Of a stretch of DNA of 64,000 bases, positions 1 through 11,285 are shown piece by piece. The stretch is from Phlyctochytrium arcticum (Eukaryota; Chytridiomycota; Chytridiomycetes; Chytridiales; Chytridiaceae). The notes beneath the pieces were generated by a model. It was not told where the DNA came from, searched no databases, and saw nothing but the letters and a program-made list of their open reading frames with translations. Both the position numbers and the translations under genes were made by a program. The DNA lies in NCBI GenBank assembly GCA_025602905.1, contig JAHLKI010000046.1, forward strand, positions 62,001 to 126,000, in the 5' to 3' direction. Positions within the stretch are counted from its first letter, which is position 1; the number at the start of each line of letters is the position of its first letter.

Positions 1-32
1 TTGTTCCTTTCCAAACTCAATTTTCCATTTAG

Positions 33-1122
33 GTCATCCACCAACTTGCTAGCAGTAGGATTGGATACCACGGTATATTTATGGGATGAAGTAGGTCGTT
101 TCGGTTCTCTCGTTTGTCCGTGCCTCTTACTAAATTTTGGGTGCATTACCTAGAAGACATCCACACTACACGAGCTATGGTCGGTAGCAGCGCCCGACTA
201 CATCTCGGTTTGCTCGTTTTCACCGTGCGGGACACGGATTGCTTTAGGTTCGGAAGCTGGATATTGCGAAATATTCCAGATTCCAAAAGATGATTTCCGG
301 AACGCGCGGTGTCGAACGCGGATTCATCACAGAAACGGTCTAGGTGCCATGTCGTGGTCAAAACAAGGAACGGACCTTTTGCTGAGCACGGGGGATAAAC
401 TCGGGGTAATCCGTACTTATAATACAACTGCTAGACGGCCTGGTGAACCTACTCGAACTCATTGTCAGCTGTTGCATGAGTGGCGGGAACCACACCGTGA
501 CCGTATTGTGGGTCTTAGCTGGTCGCCGGATGGCAGCACACTCGCAAGCGGAGGGAACGACAATCTTGTGTGTCTCTGGCAGTTACAAAGGGAGAATCCT
601 CTGTTGACGGTCATAAGAGAGCACTTGTCTGCCGTTCGAGCGTTGGCTTGGTGCCCGTGGAACCCGGAGCTTTTAGCAACTGGCGGAGGATTGGAAGATC
701 GGAGGATAAGAGTCTTTACGTCAAGAGGTAAGTCATGGATCGTTAAGATTGTTTAGAGGTTTTGGGGCTGAGATGGAGCTGGTGCAGGAGAGAAAAAAGT
801 GGAAATTGAGACGGGTTCCCAAGTTTGCGCCGTCAAGTGGTCAAAGAACTACAAGGAACTTGTATCTGCACATCACACTAGCAGCGATCAACTCGTCATC
901 TGGAGTTGGCCCACCATGACTGAAGTCGCTCGGTTGCCGGGTCACACGGCCCGACCACTGTTTCTCGCCATGAGCCCACGCGGAGATTGCATTGTTACGG
1001 GGGCCGGAGATGAGAGTATCAAGTTTTGGAAATGTTTTCAAATTCCAGAGGGGCAACGACCCCTACGGCCCCTTGAAGAGCAGGCAGAAACGCAGCGGCG
1101 GCTGACCTCGGATATGCGGTAG
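33..1122 (+). CDS. Cdc20/Cdh1-family WD40 activator of the APC/C (3' part)
   Basis: WD40 propeller of the Cdc20/Fizzy-related family, which brings substrates to the anaphase-promoting complex. Exons that join in phase: 33-90, 154-727, 788-1122 (TAG); introns of 63 and 60 bp (gtaggt..ctag and gtaagt..gcag). Bases 1-32 are the tail of an upstream intron, so the N-terminus (C-box, destruction-box readers) lies outside the window. Family signatures: NLLAVGLDTTVYLW in the first exon, LASGGNDNLVCLW, HLSAVRALAWCPW, LVSAH and VTGAGDESIKFW in later blades. Odd points: the usual C-terminal Ile-Arg tail is replaced by Met-Arg, and a blade has a longer linker (about residues 100-125 of the visible part). 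Whether it is Cdc20, Cdh1 or a meiotic Ama1-type member cannot be decided without the N-terminus. Confidence 0.85.
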
Positions 1123-1286
1123 GGGCCAGCACAAGTTTTTGGGCAAAACAAAAAGTTTTGGAGATTTGCTATATATATATTTTTGAGCAGCGCCCGTTCC
1201 TTTCAAGTATTTAGTAGTAGATAGAACTTCGGGTAGTCTATATGACAGGATTTCGAAATCCTAAACAAATACAGTTTTCATGTTTC

Positions 1287-1893
1287 TTAGTAGTAAAATA
1301 CGCCAAATGCTAAATGATACCAAAGGTCAGTGAACAAATGTAGAATGTACCGCGATACATGTAATACTCACCAACAGCTACGCAAAAGAGTGAATCGTTG
1401 ATAAATGTGTCCTGAGCCACATTGTCCGTATCCGCGTCCCAAAAACATCGGCAACCCATTCTATTCGAATTTTGAGGTCAGCAACAATTCTATACACGAG
1501 CCGCTGAATCCATGATAGTACCTAACACCTTCCCCCCGCATCTCCCCAATAACTACATTCACGATATACTTGTACCGTGGTAAATCCAACTCTATAGGTG
1601 ATATCAGATGATGCGACCAGCGATGTTTTACGAGATGAATGTACCCTTTAAGCGGTTCTTGACCTCATCGGCAATCTCGCGGGTCCACTGGGAACAAGTG
1701 TCGGGGTGATATGTGGCTCCTGTGAGTCGGTCGGCCAGGATTTGATGTATGACTTTGGAGGCTATCGCGGGACGGAATCTTGACCGTACATTAGTTGGGA
1801 ACTCAACCATAAAACTACCAAAACCACCTACTTTTGCTTAAAGTTGGGCCGGATACTGTACGCTGGGGGCTCCTCCACCGCCTTCTCCGTCAT
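1287..1893 (-). CDS. Tctex1-type dynein light chain TCTEX1D2/DYNLT2B
   Basis: Light chain of ciliary/IFT dynein (dynein-2; also inner-arm dynein f in algae). Five exons, all phases consistent: 1893-1832, 1778-1645, 1591-1522, 1460-1372 and 1309-1287, giving 125 residues, close to the family's usual size. The product contains IRPNFKQKFRPA near the N-terminus, then PRYKYIVNVVIGE, RGEGVRMGCRCFWDADTDN and a C-terminal FCVAVAFGVFYY; these are hallmarks of the TCTEX1D2 branch rather than DYNLT1/3. Start ATG at 1893 was chosen because the conserved region begins soon after; the frame is open further upstream. It is convergent with the Cdc20-like gene and divergent from RPB9. Its presence implies a motile or IFT-built flagellum. 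Confidence 0.9.
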
Positions 1894-2069
1894 TTCCTTA
1901 GGTCCTTCAGGTCTGAATTGCTGCCAAAATGCTGGCCAAAACACATCAAAACACGCTCTGGCTTTCGCTGTCTCCGACGACGTGTCATCTTGCAGCGGCA
2001 CAGTTTCCTTATGGTGCTGTATCGGATATCCTTGGCCTGGCCAAACGAGAAACTGTTTATGCAAAGGAA
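1894..2069. promoter_or_regulatory. Shared divergent promoter of TCTEX1D2 and RPB9
   Basis: Only 176 bp separate the inferred start codons of the minus-strand TCTEX1D2 gene and the plus-strand RPB9 gene, so this stretch must hold both 5' UTRs and core promoters. No clear TATA element was seen. Confidence 0.5.
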
Positions 2070-2620
2070 ATGTTTAACCAAGACGACAGCCGGGCAGGAA
2101 AGGCCGCCTTCCGCTTCTGCTCAGAATGGTAATGTAGCCGTGATCCTCAGTATGGTGGATATGAACTAACACACTAATTGCAGCGACAACATGCTGTATC
2201 CTCGAGAAGACAGGGCGACTCGGCGGCTACTCTACGGGTGTCGACACTGCAACCACGTTGAAGAAGCGGATTCTACCTGTGTCTATCAGCATATTGTATC
2301 TGCACAAGCAAAGTAGGGGGATCATCAGAGATCTGGAGGCAGGAGGCAGAGATTAACTTGGTTCTTCTCAGAGAACAAACCCTAGGATCAAAGGATTTGG
2401 CCAACGACCCTACGTTCCCAAGAGCCAGCAAGACCTGTCCGAAATGTGGATATCATGAGTGCGTCTTCTTCCAATCTCGCTCAAAACACCGGGATGCTAC
2501 AATGAAGGTACGCCTTGTTTTTGTCCAGGACTTTGACTTGTCAATGGTACTCATCAAAGTTTCATCTAGCTGCGATACGTATGTTCAAATACGCAATGCG
2601 GACACCGTTGGACCGATTAA
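2070..2620 (+). CDS. RPB9: RNA polymerase II subunit Rpb9
   Basis: Small zinc-ribbon subunit of RNA polymerase II, involved in start-site selection, elongation, proofreading with TFIIS and transcription-coupled repair. Exons 2070-2128, 2184-2312, 2372-2507 and 2570-2620 (TAA) join in phase to 124 residues (yeast Rpb9 has 122). N-terminal zinc ribbon: FRFCSEC-DNMLYPRED, then YGCRHCNHVEEA. Linker: DLANDPTFPR. C-terminal zinc ribbon: TCPKCG, VFFQSRS and the last exon VCSNTQCGHRWTD. The last exon is only 51 bp and lies in a different frame from the longest open frame there, so automatic calling could miss it. The start ATG gives a short 13-residue leader before the first ribbon. Confidence 0.95.
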
Positions 2621-2825
2621 GATCGAGTCCATTGACCGGATAGTCATTCGCACGGAGACGTTGTTGGCTCCCACACCATGTACAAAGTTTTCCCTCCTAT
2701 TTAATTTCAATCCTTGTTATACCTATGTAAAAATGTATTTACCCTTCCACTCTGCACAATCATTCGCCTAGTCTCATTGCGCGGTGTTAAGTTATGTCTG
2801 AGAGTTATGCCAAACAAAACAAGAA

Positions 2826-4405
2826 TCAGTCAAGCTCAATAATCTCTTCGACCGCTGGCTGCTTCCCGGGAGTTGCCACAACGTCCGAGGATAGCGGGCG
2901 TGGCAAGATTTCCGGGGCGGGAACGACAATCATTCGTCCAGCGAATTCGTCGCCGTTGAAACAAAAGAAATTCTGGATAGGGGCATCCTTCATGGAAAGG
3001 ACTTTCAGGATGTCCTGGGCCGTGAAACCTCCAAGGATGGCGCAAACGGGATTGATTTCTGCTTTGGAGGTCCGAGCGATTGCCCTATACAAAAACTCTT
3101 AGAAGTGAAAACTCAAGAGAAAGTCGAACAATGGACCACTTACATCAACTCGTCATCCGGAAGGCTTTCGGGATCACAGTCGATTTCGGAAAAGTATTGC
3201 TGCTTGATGGACAAGATTTCCTTCTCATCTGCCTTTTCTGATGCATCCGGGAGCCGCCCATGCCGATCCTGAAATCTCCAGAGAACTGCGTTTCAAAAAG
3301 TTATTACCAACACACTTGCAAAGCACACTAATTGTACCGTTTGAAATGAAGAAGACTGGGTCCGAGGCATTTGCAAACGCGCGCTTTTGCTTTCTGGAGA
3401 GTTGACTGAGGTCGCGTACGCCCCATTTATGCTGCAAAGCTCTTTCCAAACTTGCAAAGGTCGCTTCTTTCTCTATCCGCTCTACTTTCGAATCTTCCTT
3501 GTTCGAAGACTTTCGTTCTCTATGACGTTACTTTACGTTAAACCGGGCACGGGTAGAAGGTCAGAAAAAGAGCTCATCCGTACTCGACGTAACCATGCTT
3601 GAGAAGGTCACAAAATATGTACCCAGTCGCTCCATGAGTGCCGGCGCAATAGAGCTTGATGTTGTGCGCTCGACATGCCTTGTCTGTCCGATTCTGGCAG
3701 AGAAGTTTAGAAACCATCCATGGCTCAATCAGGAGGTTGTCTATTTACCATTGTTTGCAGATCTGCGTTGCATAGCGTCACAATATCATAGTTTTTCAAA
3801 AACTCAATGGGTTGCTCCGACAGCGGTTTGCTTATGACCTTGAGCTCTACTCGGGGGTTCAAAGCCTGGATTCTGGGAGCCGCCGCTTCACCTCTCTGAC
3901 CAACCAACAAAACGTCAGGAGAATGATAAACAAATCAGTCGGGCCCAAATCATGTATACATACGTTCTTGCCAATGTCCTCCTCGCGCAAGAAGAATTGC
4001 GCTCCAAGATCCTCTGGATTGACAGTCTCGGGCTCCAAGATTGTCAAGGCACCAATACCGGCTAGCACCAGATTTTTACAAATCTCATTTCCTAGTCCGT
4101 TCAGTCCTGCCACGAGGATTCGGGCAGTACGCATTCTGCTTCCTACGTGAGCAAACAGTTCTTTTGAAAGGCTGTGGTGGTGGAATATACCGTTGCTGAG
4201 CTTCTAGTCCCCATAATCGAATTTGTCGGTCATAAAGATCAACCTCATCTTTGGTAATGCCCTCGAGTTCCTGTCGTTTGGGCGCTTTTGATTTCGGAGG
4301 GGATATTTGGTCGTCTGTCCTGGTCCTCTTGGCAGAATGTTGGACGGGCAGGTCTAATTCCTCAACCACATCTTCCTCCAAAGGACGTTTACGATCCGTA
4401 GCCAT
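2826..4405 (-). CDS. AOS1: SUMO-activating enzyme E1 subunit 1 (SAE1/Aos1)
   Basis: Regulatory half of the heterodimeric SUMO E1, partner of Uba2. Multi-exon. The first exon (4405 to about 4203) encodes MATDRKRPLEED and, after a basic linker, DEVDLYDRQIRLWGLEAQQ. The next (about 4138-3970) gives the adenylation-fold start MRTARILVAGLNGLGNEICK with the glycine-rich loop and LREEDIGKN. Later exons give AAAPRIQALNPRVEL, LKNYDIVTLCNADLQTM, IKLYCAGTHGATGYIFCDLL and, at the C-terminus, TSKAEINPVCAILGGFTAQD followed by PIQNFFCFNG. These match the ThiF/E1-like Aos1 family in order. No catalytic cysteine domain is expected in this subunit. The start at 4405 is preferred over an upstream in-frame Met because RKRPLEED resembles a natural N-terminus. 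Confidence 0.9.
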
Positions 4406-4779
4406 TTTGCAAGTTTTCGATCGATCTTGGTCACTTTCAACTTTGTCGGACTCGGCCCTCGGGTGACCTGGGAGCCGCGCCACGACTGTCACACCGGCAT
4501 CTTTTTGACAGTCGAGAGGGTCTTCAACTTGACTTGATGTGTGCTGTCGAGCCCCATCGAGGACACATCGTTCGCTACAAGGTATGGAATGGAGGAATAT
4601 ATGCAATCAAAAGCAGAGAAATCAAAGTGATATGTGGGGCCGCTCTCCATGGTTGAAAATGCTTTCACGACAATGAAACTTTAGTAATCTAAGAGTAGAA
4701 TTCAATATTCGCAGCATCTCTATTTGAAATCAAATAGAGATACTAGACGTCCCGGTCTGCACATCGACTGATACATTTG

Positions 4780-6211
4780 TTAATCCAAGGAATCCCGCAT
4801 AGAAAGGATGTCCCAACCATAAGTCTCTGCCACCACTGGCATCGCCACATCAAGTTCCAGTGCGTGCTGTGTGATTCGTTTTACAATTCCAGTCGGGTTT
4901 TGGTATGGGTGTCCATCGGTTGTCAACAAGGATTGCTTGCTGAAGGATTCAAACTTGTCTCCTGGAACGACAGACAAAAACAATAGAGGTTGCGTGGGGT
5001 CCAATTGATGCTGCAGAAGGTTCAGGCCAGTCCCCTGATCACATTAGAAATTGGACCAAACAGTCAATGATAATGGATTGATGGTAATGTCAGTATACTT
5101 ACTTTGATTGGATGTTTCTCCGAAACTGTCATCTGGAATAAGCAAAAGGGAGGAAACAGTGCGTCAACAGAGGCAAGAGTTCGGGACTCACGACAATTGT
5201 ACGTGTTGCTGCGTATGTCGGTTCGGTCTTTAAAGACAACAGGGTCGTATCATCTCCAGAGCTTAGATATTCATCATTATTCTCAGCTAATCGCACAACG
5301 CCCATAATCTGATTCACTGCGTCGTCAATTGCCTCCTCATCATTGGTCAAGTGTGCCAAATCAGTCACGTCGTTCCAATTGTCAATGCCGGCCCAGTTCA
5401 TATGATTCTCGGGTTCCCATCCAACAAAGTCCGACGAGAATCCCTTCCATTTGATCAACGCCTCCCAGAGGCTAGTGTCTGGGTCTTTGCGTTGGGCCAA
5501 CACACACTCTATTTCCCAATGTTCCTTTGTCGTGTTGTCAGTGTGCCGCAAGAGATCCTCTATCTTCACATGGTCAGGAGGTCTCTGCAAATCTCGTCTC
5601 GAAAGCTTTGCAACTGTGCCGACTTTGTTTTTTTTGCGGGGTCCCGGGTTCAAGAATTTCACATTGTAGGAACCGCCGTATCCGAGCACTTCCTCAATCT
5701 TCCAAGAGAGATCCACGCAGTCCACTACTGTAGTCTTGGATCAGTTTATCTGCCATGGCATGGGTGGCAAACTTGACGACCGCGCGTTCGTACGGCTCCT
5801 CGGTAAAAAAGTACAATACCTGGCCACTCACGGCCGCACTTGGATAAAACTCTTTCTCGACACTCGCGAAACATTTTGCAAAGTTTTTGACCAAAGATTG
5901 GACATTATCCAAGTTGTTGATGTCTAACTGATCGTCAACACACTTTGCCACAATTGTGCGAGGGACTGTGCCCCAGAATGCCGCTACTTGTTTGAAGTTC
6001 TCAATGGAAAGGTGCTGGCATATACCGTGTTGTGGTACCCGGTTGTAGTCGTTCCGTCTGGGTCAAACAGAGAGAGTTGAGCTAGACCACAGGCAGCTAG
6101 AATATGAGGAAAATGGCTATTGACAGCGACAAGAAAGTCAGCAACGAATTCGCATCCAGCGGTAGAGACTCTGACGTTTTCAAAACGCTTGTTTCTGTGC
6201 AGGGTGTCCAT
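4780..6211 (-). CDS. Unassigned multi-exon gene with a chromodomain-like segment
   Basis: Several long minus-strand open segments in different frames (6211-5984, 5951-5694, 5725-5129, 5004-4780), with introns between them, look like one protein-coding gene. The best recognisable part, at about 5400-5560, is chromodomain-like: HWEIECVLAQRKDP, then EALIKWKGFS and VGWEPENHM. It is preceded by WKIEEVLGYGGSYNVKFLNP, which looks like a small beta-barrel of the same fold and resembles the C-terminus of Gypsy-type integrases. The flanking parts (FENVRVSTAGCEFVADFLVA; LSVVPGDKFESFSKQSLL) were not recognised. Further exons may lie up to about 6400. Function unknown; a chromatin or methyl-lysine reader role would be a guess. 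It lies upstream of SAE1 on the same strand and is divergent from DRC2. Confidence 0.45.
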
Positions 6212-6754
6212 GTTCTTTCCTGTAGATCAAATATCTTTTGGTAGAGTTTGTTCTGTCTCTTTGAGACTCCCATGTTATCCAGTCAATCAAACAATACCTC
6301 AGCAACGGCAATTTGCAAGAAGTCTGCGCATCCCATCATGCTAACTTCGTCAACAATCAAGATCTTCCGCCGGATCCATCAGTATGTATACCTGCAGGTC
6401 GTCGTCCACCATCTATCTTGCCGTTCTGCTTTCTTGGTTCCTTTGACGCCGCCCAAGACCCAGGAGCAAATCCAAAGCGCGTTTTTCCCTACGTTGCGGA
6501 TGTCCTTCTCGTCCCATCGCCAACCTTTCAAGGACAGTGGACTCACAGTCTGTAAAATTTGTATAGCGCTTCACCCCACATTCTCCCACCGACACGACGC
6601 GCCAACTATGTATCCACTCCAGACCGGCCAGGCCTCCAAGAGGTCGCGGATCACGTGTGCTCGCTGAGTAAGCCAAAATTCCGACAATTGCGCAGGATTT
6701 GCTTGGGATTTGGGCAGGCTGCAAAAGTCGCAAAACTAATACACAAGTTCAGCT

Positions 6755-8671
6755 ATGCCACCAAAGAAGGGGAAAAAGGGCGGAAAGGGTGGGGACAAGC
6801 TCTTGAAGGGCGAATACCAGATGATGAAGGATGAGGAGAGCCGGCGGCGGTACTTACAAGAGATCAAAGACAAAGCCAAGGTGGACGGGGTTTTACAAAA
6901 CTGTTGGTACAAGAACTGAAATGATGTGTGTGATAGGAAAAGCAAAGTCTTGAGGAGAAAAATGCCATGCTGAACAATCTGAAGATACAAAACAGATGGC
7001 GGGAAATCATGAAAGCAGGTCGGTACATGTCAAGATAATCTCACTCTTGGCAAGCGGAATCTGACATGGTATCAAAGCCAAGGCAAAGGACATCTCACAG
7101 CAACTCGATATGCTGAGACAGATACATGAAAGGCACTTGGACAGGAAGAATGCGGCCATCGCCAATTTGACCCGCGATGTGGAGGAAGCTGACCTGCAAT
7201 TTGCCACGGCCCTTCAATCCCATTGTGTGAATGTTGATACATTGATCGATCTCCAGTCTGCACGACTGCATACGCTACAAACCCAGTTTGAGACGGATCT
7301 CGGCATCCTCGACGGCGAGTTCAATTCAGAAAGGTTTGGAGATATCCGGCATGCATTTGGATCTGGCTAATGAGCCAAGTCAGAATGAGGCTTCAAACAC
7401 AGCATGCCAAAGAAAAGGCCGATATACTGGGAATCATGTCGAGGATGGAACAAGATTTTCAAGATACAGAAGCTGACGCCCGACACGAGTATTCGTCAAT
7501 GCGTGATGATGTCAAGAATAAGGTAAACCTTCAAATCCAAGCTTTCGCGCACACCCCTCGTACCTCTTTCTGACTGAAAGTAGAACCTCGAAGAGAAACA
7601 TGCTTTGCGCATCCAGTTAGAAGGCAGTGTAGAAGATCTCTGGCGACAGTTTCAATCGGTAGGCCGTCTGGATGTATGTGGGACCAGCATCCGTTGCTAA
7701 ACAGACGTGATAGGCACTCAATCAATACAATGCATCAACGGAAGAGCGAAAGAAGCAGTTCGAAGATCTGAAGCAAAAAGATCAAAAGAATGCCAAAGAT
7801 ATCGAGCAGCAGATGAAGAAACTCGTCAAGCTTCAGGTCGGTGAGAGCATACTACCGATCTGTCACCATTTTCCAACTCATACTTGTTGCTTTCCCAGGA
7901 ATCAGTTGTGCATTTAAAAGCCAAATTGACGACAAACTCTAAGGAATACGAAGAACGCAACCATGTTTTGCGAGAAGAGAAGGAGGCTATCCAATCCCAT
8001 TTTCAATCCCTCAAGCGCAAAATGAATGCTTTCCGGGAACAGGAGCGACGGAAATTGACTGAGCTGACTATTGTCAGTAACAAAGTCATCAAAGACCTTA
8101 AAAGCAAAGTCGAGACGGCCGAGAAGATTATTCGATTGGCCGAGATGAATCGCAAGCTGGAAACTGAGGAAGAAAAAGTGTTACCGTTCTATTCGGAAAC
8201 GTGGAAGGACGGAGTGAATCCTCAGGCTCTTGATGAGGTACGTTGCGGATCTGCTGCGCTTGTTTGTAAATGTCTGAACTTAGTCGCAGGCCACCGGAGG
8301 AGTGGATATCGAAGTTCCCCAAGAGTTTGAGGCCATGGAACAATTTCATAAGCGATACAATAAGGTGACCCTTGATCGCTTTGCCCTCGAACGACAGAGA
8401 GCAGCGTTACAGGAAGAAAATGACCACCTGCGCACGATTCTGAAACAGTACTTGGACGGGATTAGCATCAACGAGACTGTGTTGGATCATGCCAACCCAC
8501 TGGTGGTCATCAATGGTAGAGTACTTTGCCTATAGGATGGGGTGGTCACATGTATTAATCAGATCTACAGGTCGAACGAATGCTGCTTTGCCGCACCCAC
8601 ATAGTCACCTCAACATAACGTATGTGGAAGCTGCCCATCAGCGACAGCAAAGATTTGGCGTGCTCATGTAA
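6755..8671 (+). CDS. DRC2: Dynein regulatory complex subunit 2 (DRC2/CCDC65)
   Basis: Coiled-coil core subunit of the nexin-dynein regulatory complex, which links outer doublets and controls dynein in motile flagella. Eight or more exons with short introns. Conserved order as in animal CCDC65: a basic start MPPKKGKKGGKGG; LKIQNRWREIMK; QIHERHLDRKNAAIANL; ALQSHCVNVDTLIDLQ; DGEFNSER; SRMEQDFQDTEADARHEY; NLEEKHALRIQLEGSVEDLW; EQQMKKL; a long acidic/basic coiled coil with KVIKDLKSKVETAEKII; then ETEEEKVLPFYSE, FHKRYNKVTLD, LKQYLDGISINETVL and NPLVVING. The last exon (from about 8572) encodes LNITYVEAAHQRQQRFGVLM then TAA. Near-complete correspondence supports a functional gene and a swimming life stage. 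Confidence 0.92.
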
Positions 8672-8837
8672 CGCCCGTCACGAAGTTATGGACCAATTTA
8701 CTTTTATGATGTTTATGTACAAATATTGGCTCTACATAGTGACAGAACTATAGCATTTCCTGTAATTACGTTCTACGATAGCTACTCAGACTAACGTAGT
8801 GCCTAGCGGGACCTGTGAAATTCCGATCCCTATCCTT

Positions 8838-9746
8838 TTACTTTCGTGATGCTTTTGGTAAAAAGAGAACAATTTGTTTGCGTCCTTGCGGAGGTGCTGG
8901 TTGCGGCGGTAACGATACGGGCTTAAGAATGGTTTCTACCTGCTTGAGAACAGCGTCAACTGACCCAACAGGCTTCTTTGTGATGGTGAGCTGAACTTTG
9001 CACCCCTCCTCCAAAAACTGAGTAGCCTTTGCCATCTTGATGTCCAAATCGTGTTGTGATATTGCTGTACCAATCTCCAGTTCTTTTGTTATATTGTTTT
9101 TGGCGGATTTTCCCGATTTCGCCTTCTTGGGTCCTTTTGCGTCCGCCTTTGCCTGTTTTTGAGCTTCATGTGACATAATTCGACATGATGGCGGTCCATT
9201 GGTTTTTGAGAGTAAAACAAGATCATGGGTGCGTCGATCAAACAACTTTAATGCTTCTGTGACAGATTTCAACCCCAAATCTGACCCATCCTCAGCGACG
9301 ACACTGACAAACAAATGCGGGATCTTCTCATTCTTGTAGACTTTGGCACCTGGTTCCGAATCAATACTGGCAGGTTTCGATGAAGGCTTGTTCAGATTGG
9401 AGGGTATTAGCCGACAAATTGGTGGATCAACTTTTGTGTTGACGAGTTTGAGGTCGAATTTACCAGAGTCCCGCAACGCCAATGCCTGACGGAGTGACTT
9501 TGGTCCCAGATTCTCATTGTCAGAAGTGATTACTATCACTGTTTGATGGGGTATTGCTTCGTTTTGCAGTGGGCCTGCCTTTTCAGTGCTGCTCGTGGGA
9601 GGTGTTCCTGCGCGAGATCTGCTGGTTGTTGCTACTTGACGGACGGTGGAAATCAGCTGCTGGGCAACCGGTATTATGGGCCTACTGCAAACCAGTCTTT
9701 GCGATACATGGGAGACGACTCTTGTACAAAGTCTGGCTGCCTGCAT
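8838..9746 (-). CDS. Mitochondrial translation initiation factor IF-3-like protein with two N-domain-like repeats
   Basis: Single-exon frame of 302 residues. Residues 1-45 are rich in Arg/Ser/Ala and lack acids, as in a mitochondrial presequence. Residues about 61-114 (SLRQALALRDSGKFDLKLV, PPICRLI) resemble the IF-3 N-terminal domain. Residues about 138-192 (SVTEALKLF, HDLVLLS, PPSCRIM) resemble it a second time. A Lys-rich linker (195-217) leads to the IF-3 C-terminal domain at about 220-298 (KELEIGTAISQHDLDIKMAK, FLEEGCKVQLTI). Bacterial IF-3 has one N and one C domain, so the apparent repeat is unusual. The start at 9746 is chosen over an in-frame start at 9923 because the targeting-like sequence begins here. 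Confidence 0.8.
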   Translation of the reverse strand: MQAARLCTRVVSHVSQRLVCSRPIIPVAQQLISTVRQVATTSRSRAGTPPTSSTEKAGPLQNEAIPHQTVIVITSDNENLGPKSLRQALALRDSGKFDLKLVNTKVDPPICRLIPSNLNKPSSKPASIDSEPGAKVYKNEKIPHLFVSVVAEDGSDLGLKSVTEALKLFDRRTHDLVLLSKTNGPPSCRIMSHEAQKQAKADAKGPKKAKSGKSAKNNITKELEIGTAISQHDLDIKMAKATQFLEEGCKVQLTITKKPVGSVDAVLKQVETILKPVSLPPQPAPPQGRKQIVLFLPKASRK

Positions 9747-10211
9747 TGCGGTTGCCTGAATGTCAAACCAAAATGTGGAATTTTTTGGGCAAGTGGAGAC
9801 GATCGGCACTTCTCCGGAGACGACCTGGGAGATGACCTTCTGGATTGCATTTTGAGTCTTTACATAGACCCCTACCGGTAGAGGACTTGACGACCCGCCC
9901 ACAACAAACAACAACCTCTGCAAAATGGCAACGGACTGTTAAATTTGCTCCCACAACGCTCGTTGCCCCAGTGTGATGGAATATCGGAAGCAGTGGCACC
10001 CAGCGCACACTATTGACATCAATGAAGTATACGAGGAGACAGAGACATATCGACCGAGACAGAGACATGGCAACCAAGCATACCTCTACAAGTTTCACTG
10101 GTATCTTGGATATATCAAATTCATGAAGGCAAGTCAGCTACGACGAAAAGCTAGTAATCGAAGGTTGCTAAATCAAGGCTGGAAACTGTTTATAGGACCA
10201 GTACTGCTGTT

Positions 10212-11285
10212 CTAAGGATACGTATACATCGCCTTCAGAACCGGAAAAGTTGTTCGGGTCGATGAAAACTTGCTTACTTTATACCCGTGTTGAAAGCCGT
10301 TTGCGCTTTTGAGACCAGACTTCTACCAACAGTCGCGCTCATAAAATGAACGTATTCTCCAATGTTCATTTGTCGCAGGTAGACCAGATTCATGCCGTTA
10401 CCGAAGCTTATATCGGAAAGTACCGACTCAGAAGGGCAAAAAGCATCTTGTGCCATTCAAGAGTGTTGCCCTTCTCTACCCAAAGAGGATAGTACCAATC
10501 ACGGAACCAGTGAGCGTCAACGGCGTCAGGAGGGTACTGATTTTGACCACAGGCCATGTTCTGAGAAAGTTTGCGCGGCTTCGGAAGCATAGCCGGAGCG
10601 GTTGAAGAAGTCATACTGGCATATATCGGCACTACCCTTCGTGCCAAATGTCCCAATCCGGCGTGTCGTGAACTCCTTGTAATGAACCCTCGACAGAACG
10701 GCACAGCATGTTCAAAGACTTAGTTTTGATCCCATAGTTAGTGTTGGCCCATGAGTTGTGTGCCTCACCGATCCAATTTTTATGGGCGGCGCGCGACCAG
10801 TCATCAAAGCGTAATCGCCAGGCACCCCATCCGTCTCCCACGGAACTGTCGTTTGTGCCCAACTGAATTATCAAAGGTTTGGATGCCCCGAAATTTTCGC
10901 ATCCTGGTCCGATTGGTGCCGGAATATTCCGCGGGACCAAACAGCCTCCGTTGGTTGGTCCTCATAAATTTCCACAACGTGTTGTAGAATGGGACGACCC
11001 ATCTCGTTGTCATGCTGCCAACATTCATAACGGTACTAGACATGTAAATGGCGACGCGTGGCAGGACACACGAGTAGTCATTGGTGGGCCGACATTTTCG
11101 GTAAGATAGCCTTCAATGGCAGCAGCAGCGTCGGGATGGCATGTGCAGGTTGCGTCCACGATGGTCGGCGAACTTCCAATGATCAGACCAAGAAGTATTG
11201 GGACGCATAATGCAAGGATCAAAAATCGGATTCTGGCAGCTCCTCTACGCCGCGGCCCAAGTTGGGACGCTGATGTTGCTGCCAT
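10212..11285 (-). pseudogene. Degenerate copy 1 of the secreted ~360-aa paralogue array
   Basis: Recognisable over the full length of the family: start-like MAATSASQLGPRRRGAA at 11285 and the family ending YTYP-stop at 10212. It is broken into at least five overlapping frames (11285-11025, 11043-10804, 10940-10632, 10704-10408, 10456-10274), so several indels are present; one lies near 11045 just after the TTRVSC motif. It keeps LCRSVE and WFRDWYYPLWVEKGN. It is the outermost and most decayed member, which suggests it stopped being maintained first. Confidence 0.85.

Noticed and set aside
9763..10098. Minus-strand frame upstream of the IF-3-like gene
   Set aside because: No conserved motif and it overlaps the inferred 5' region; probably chance.
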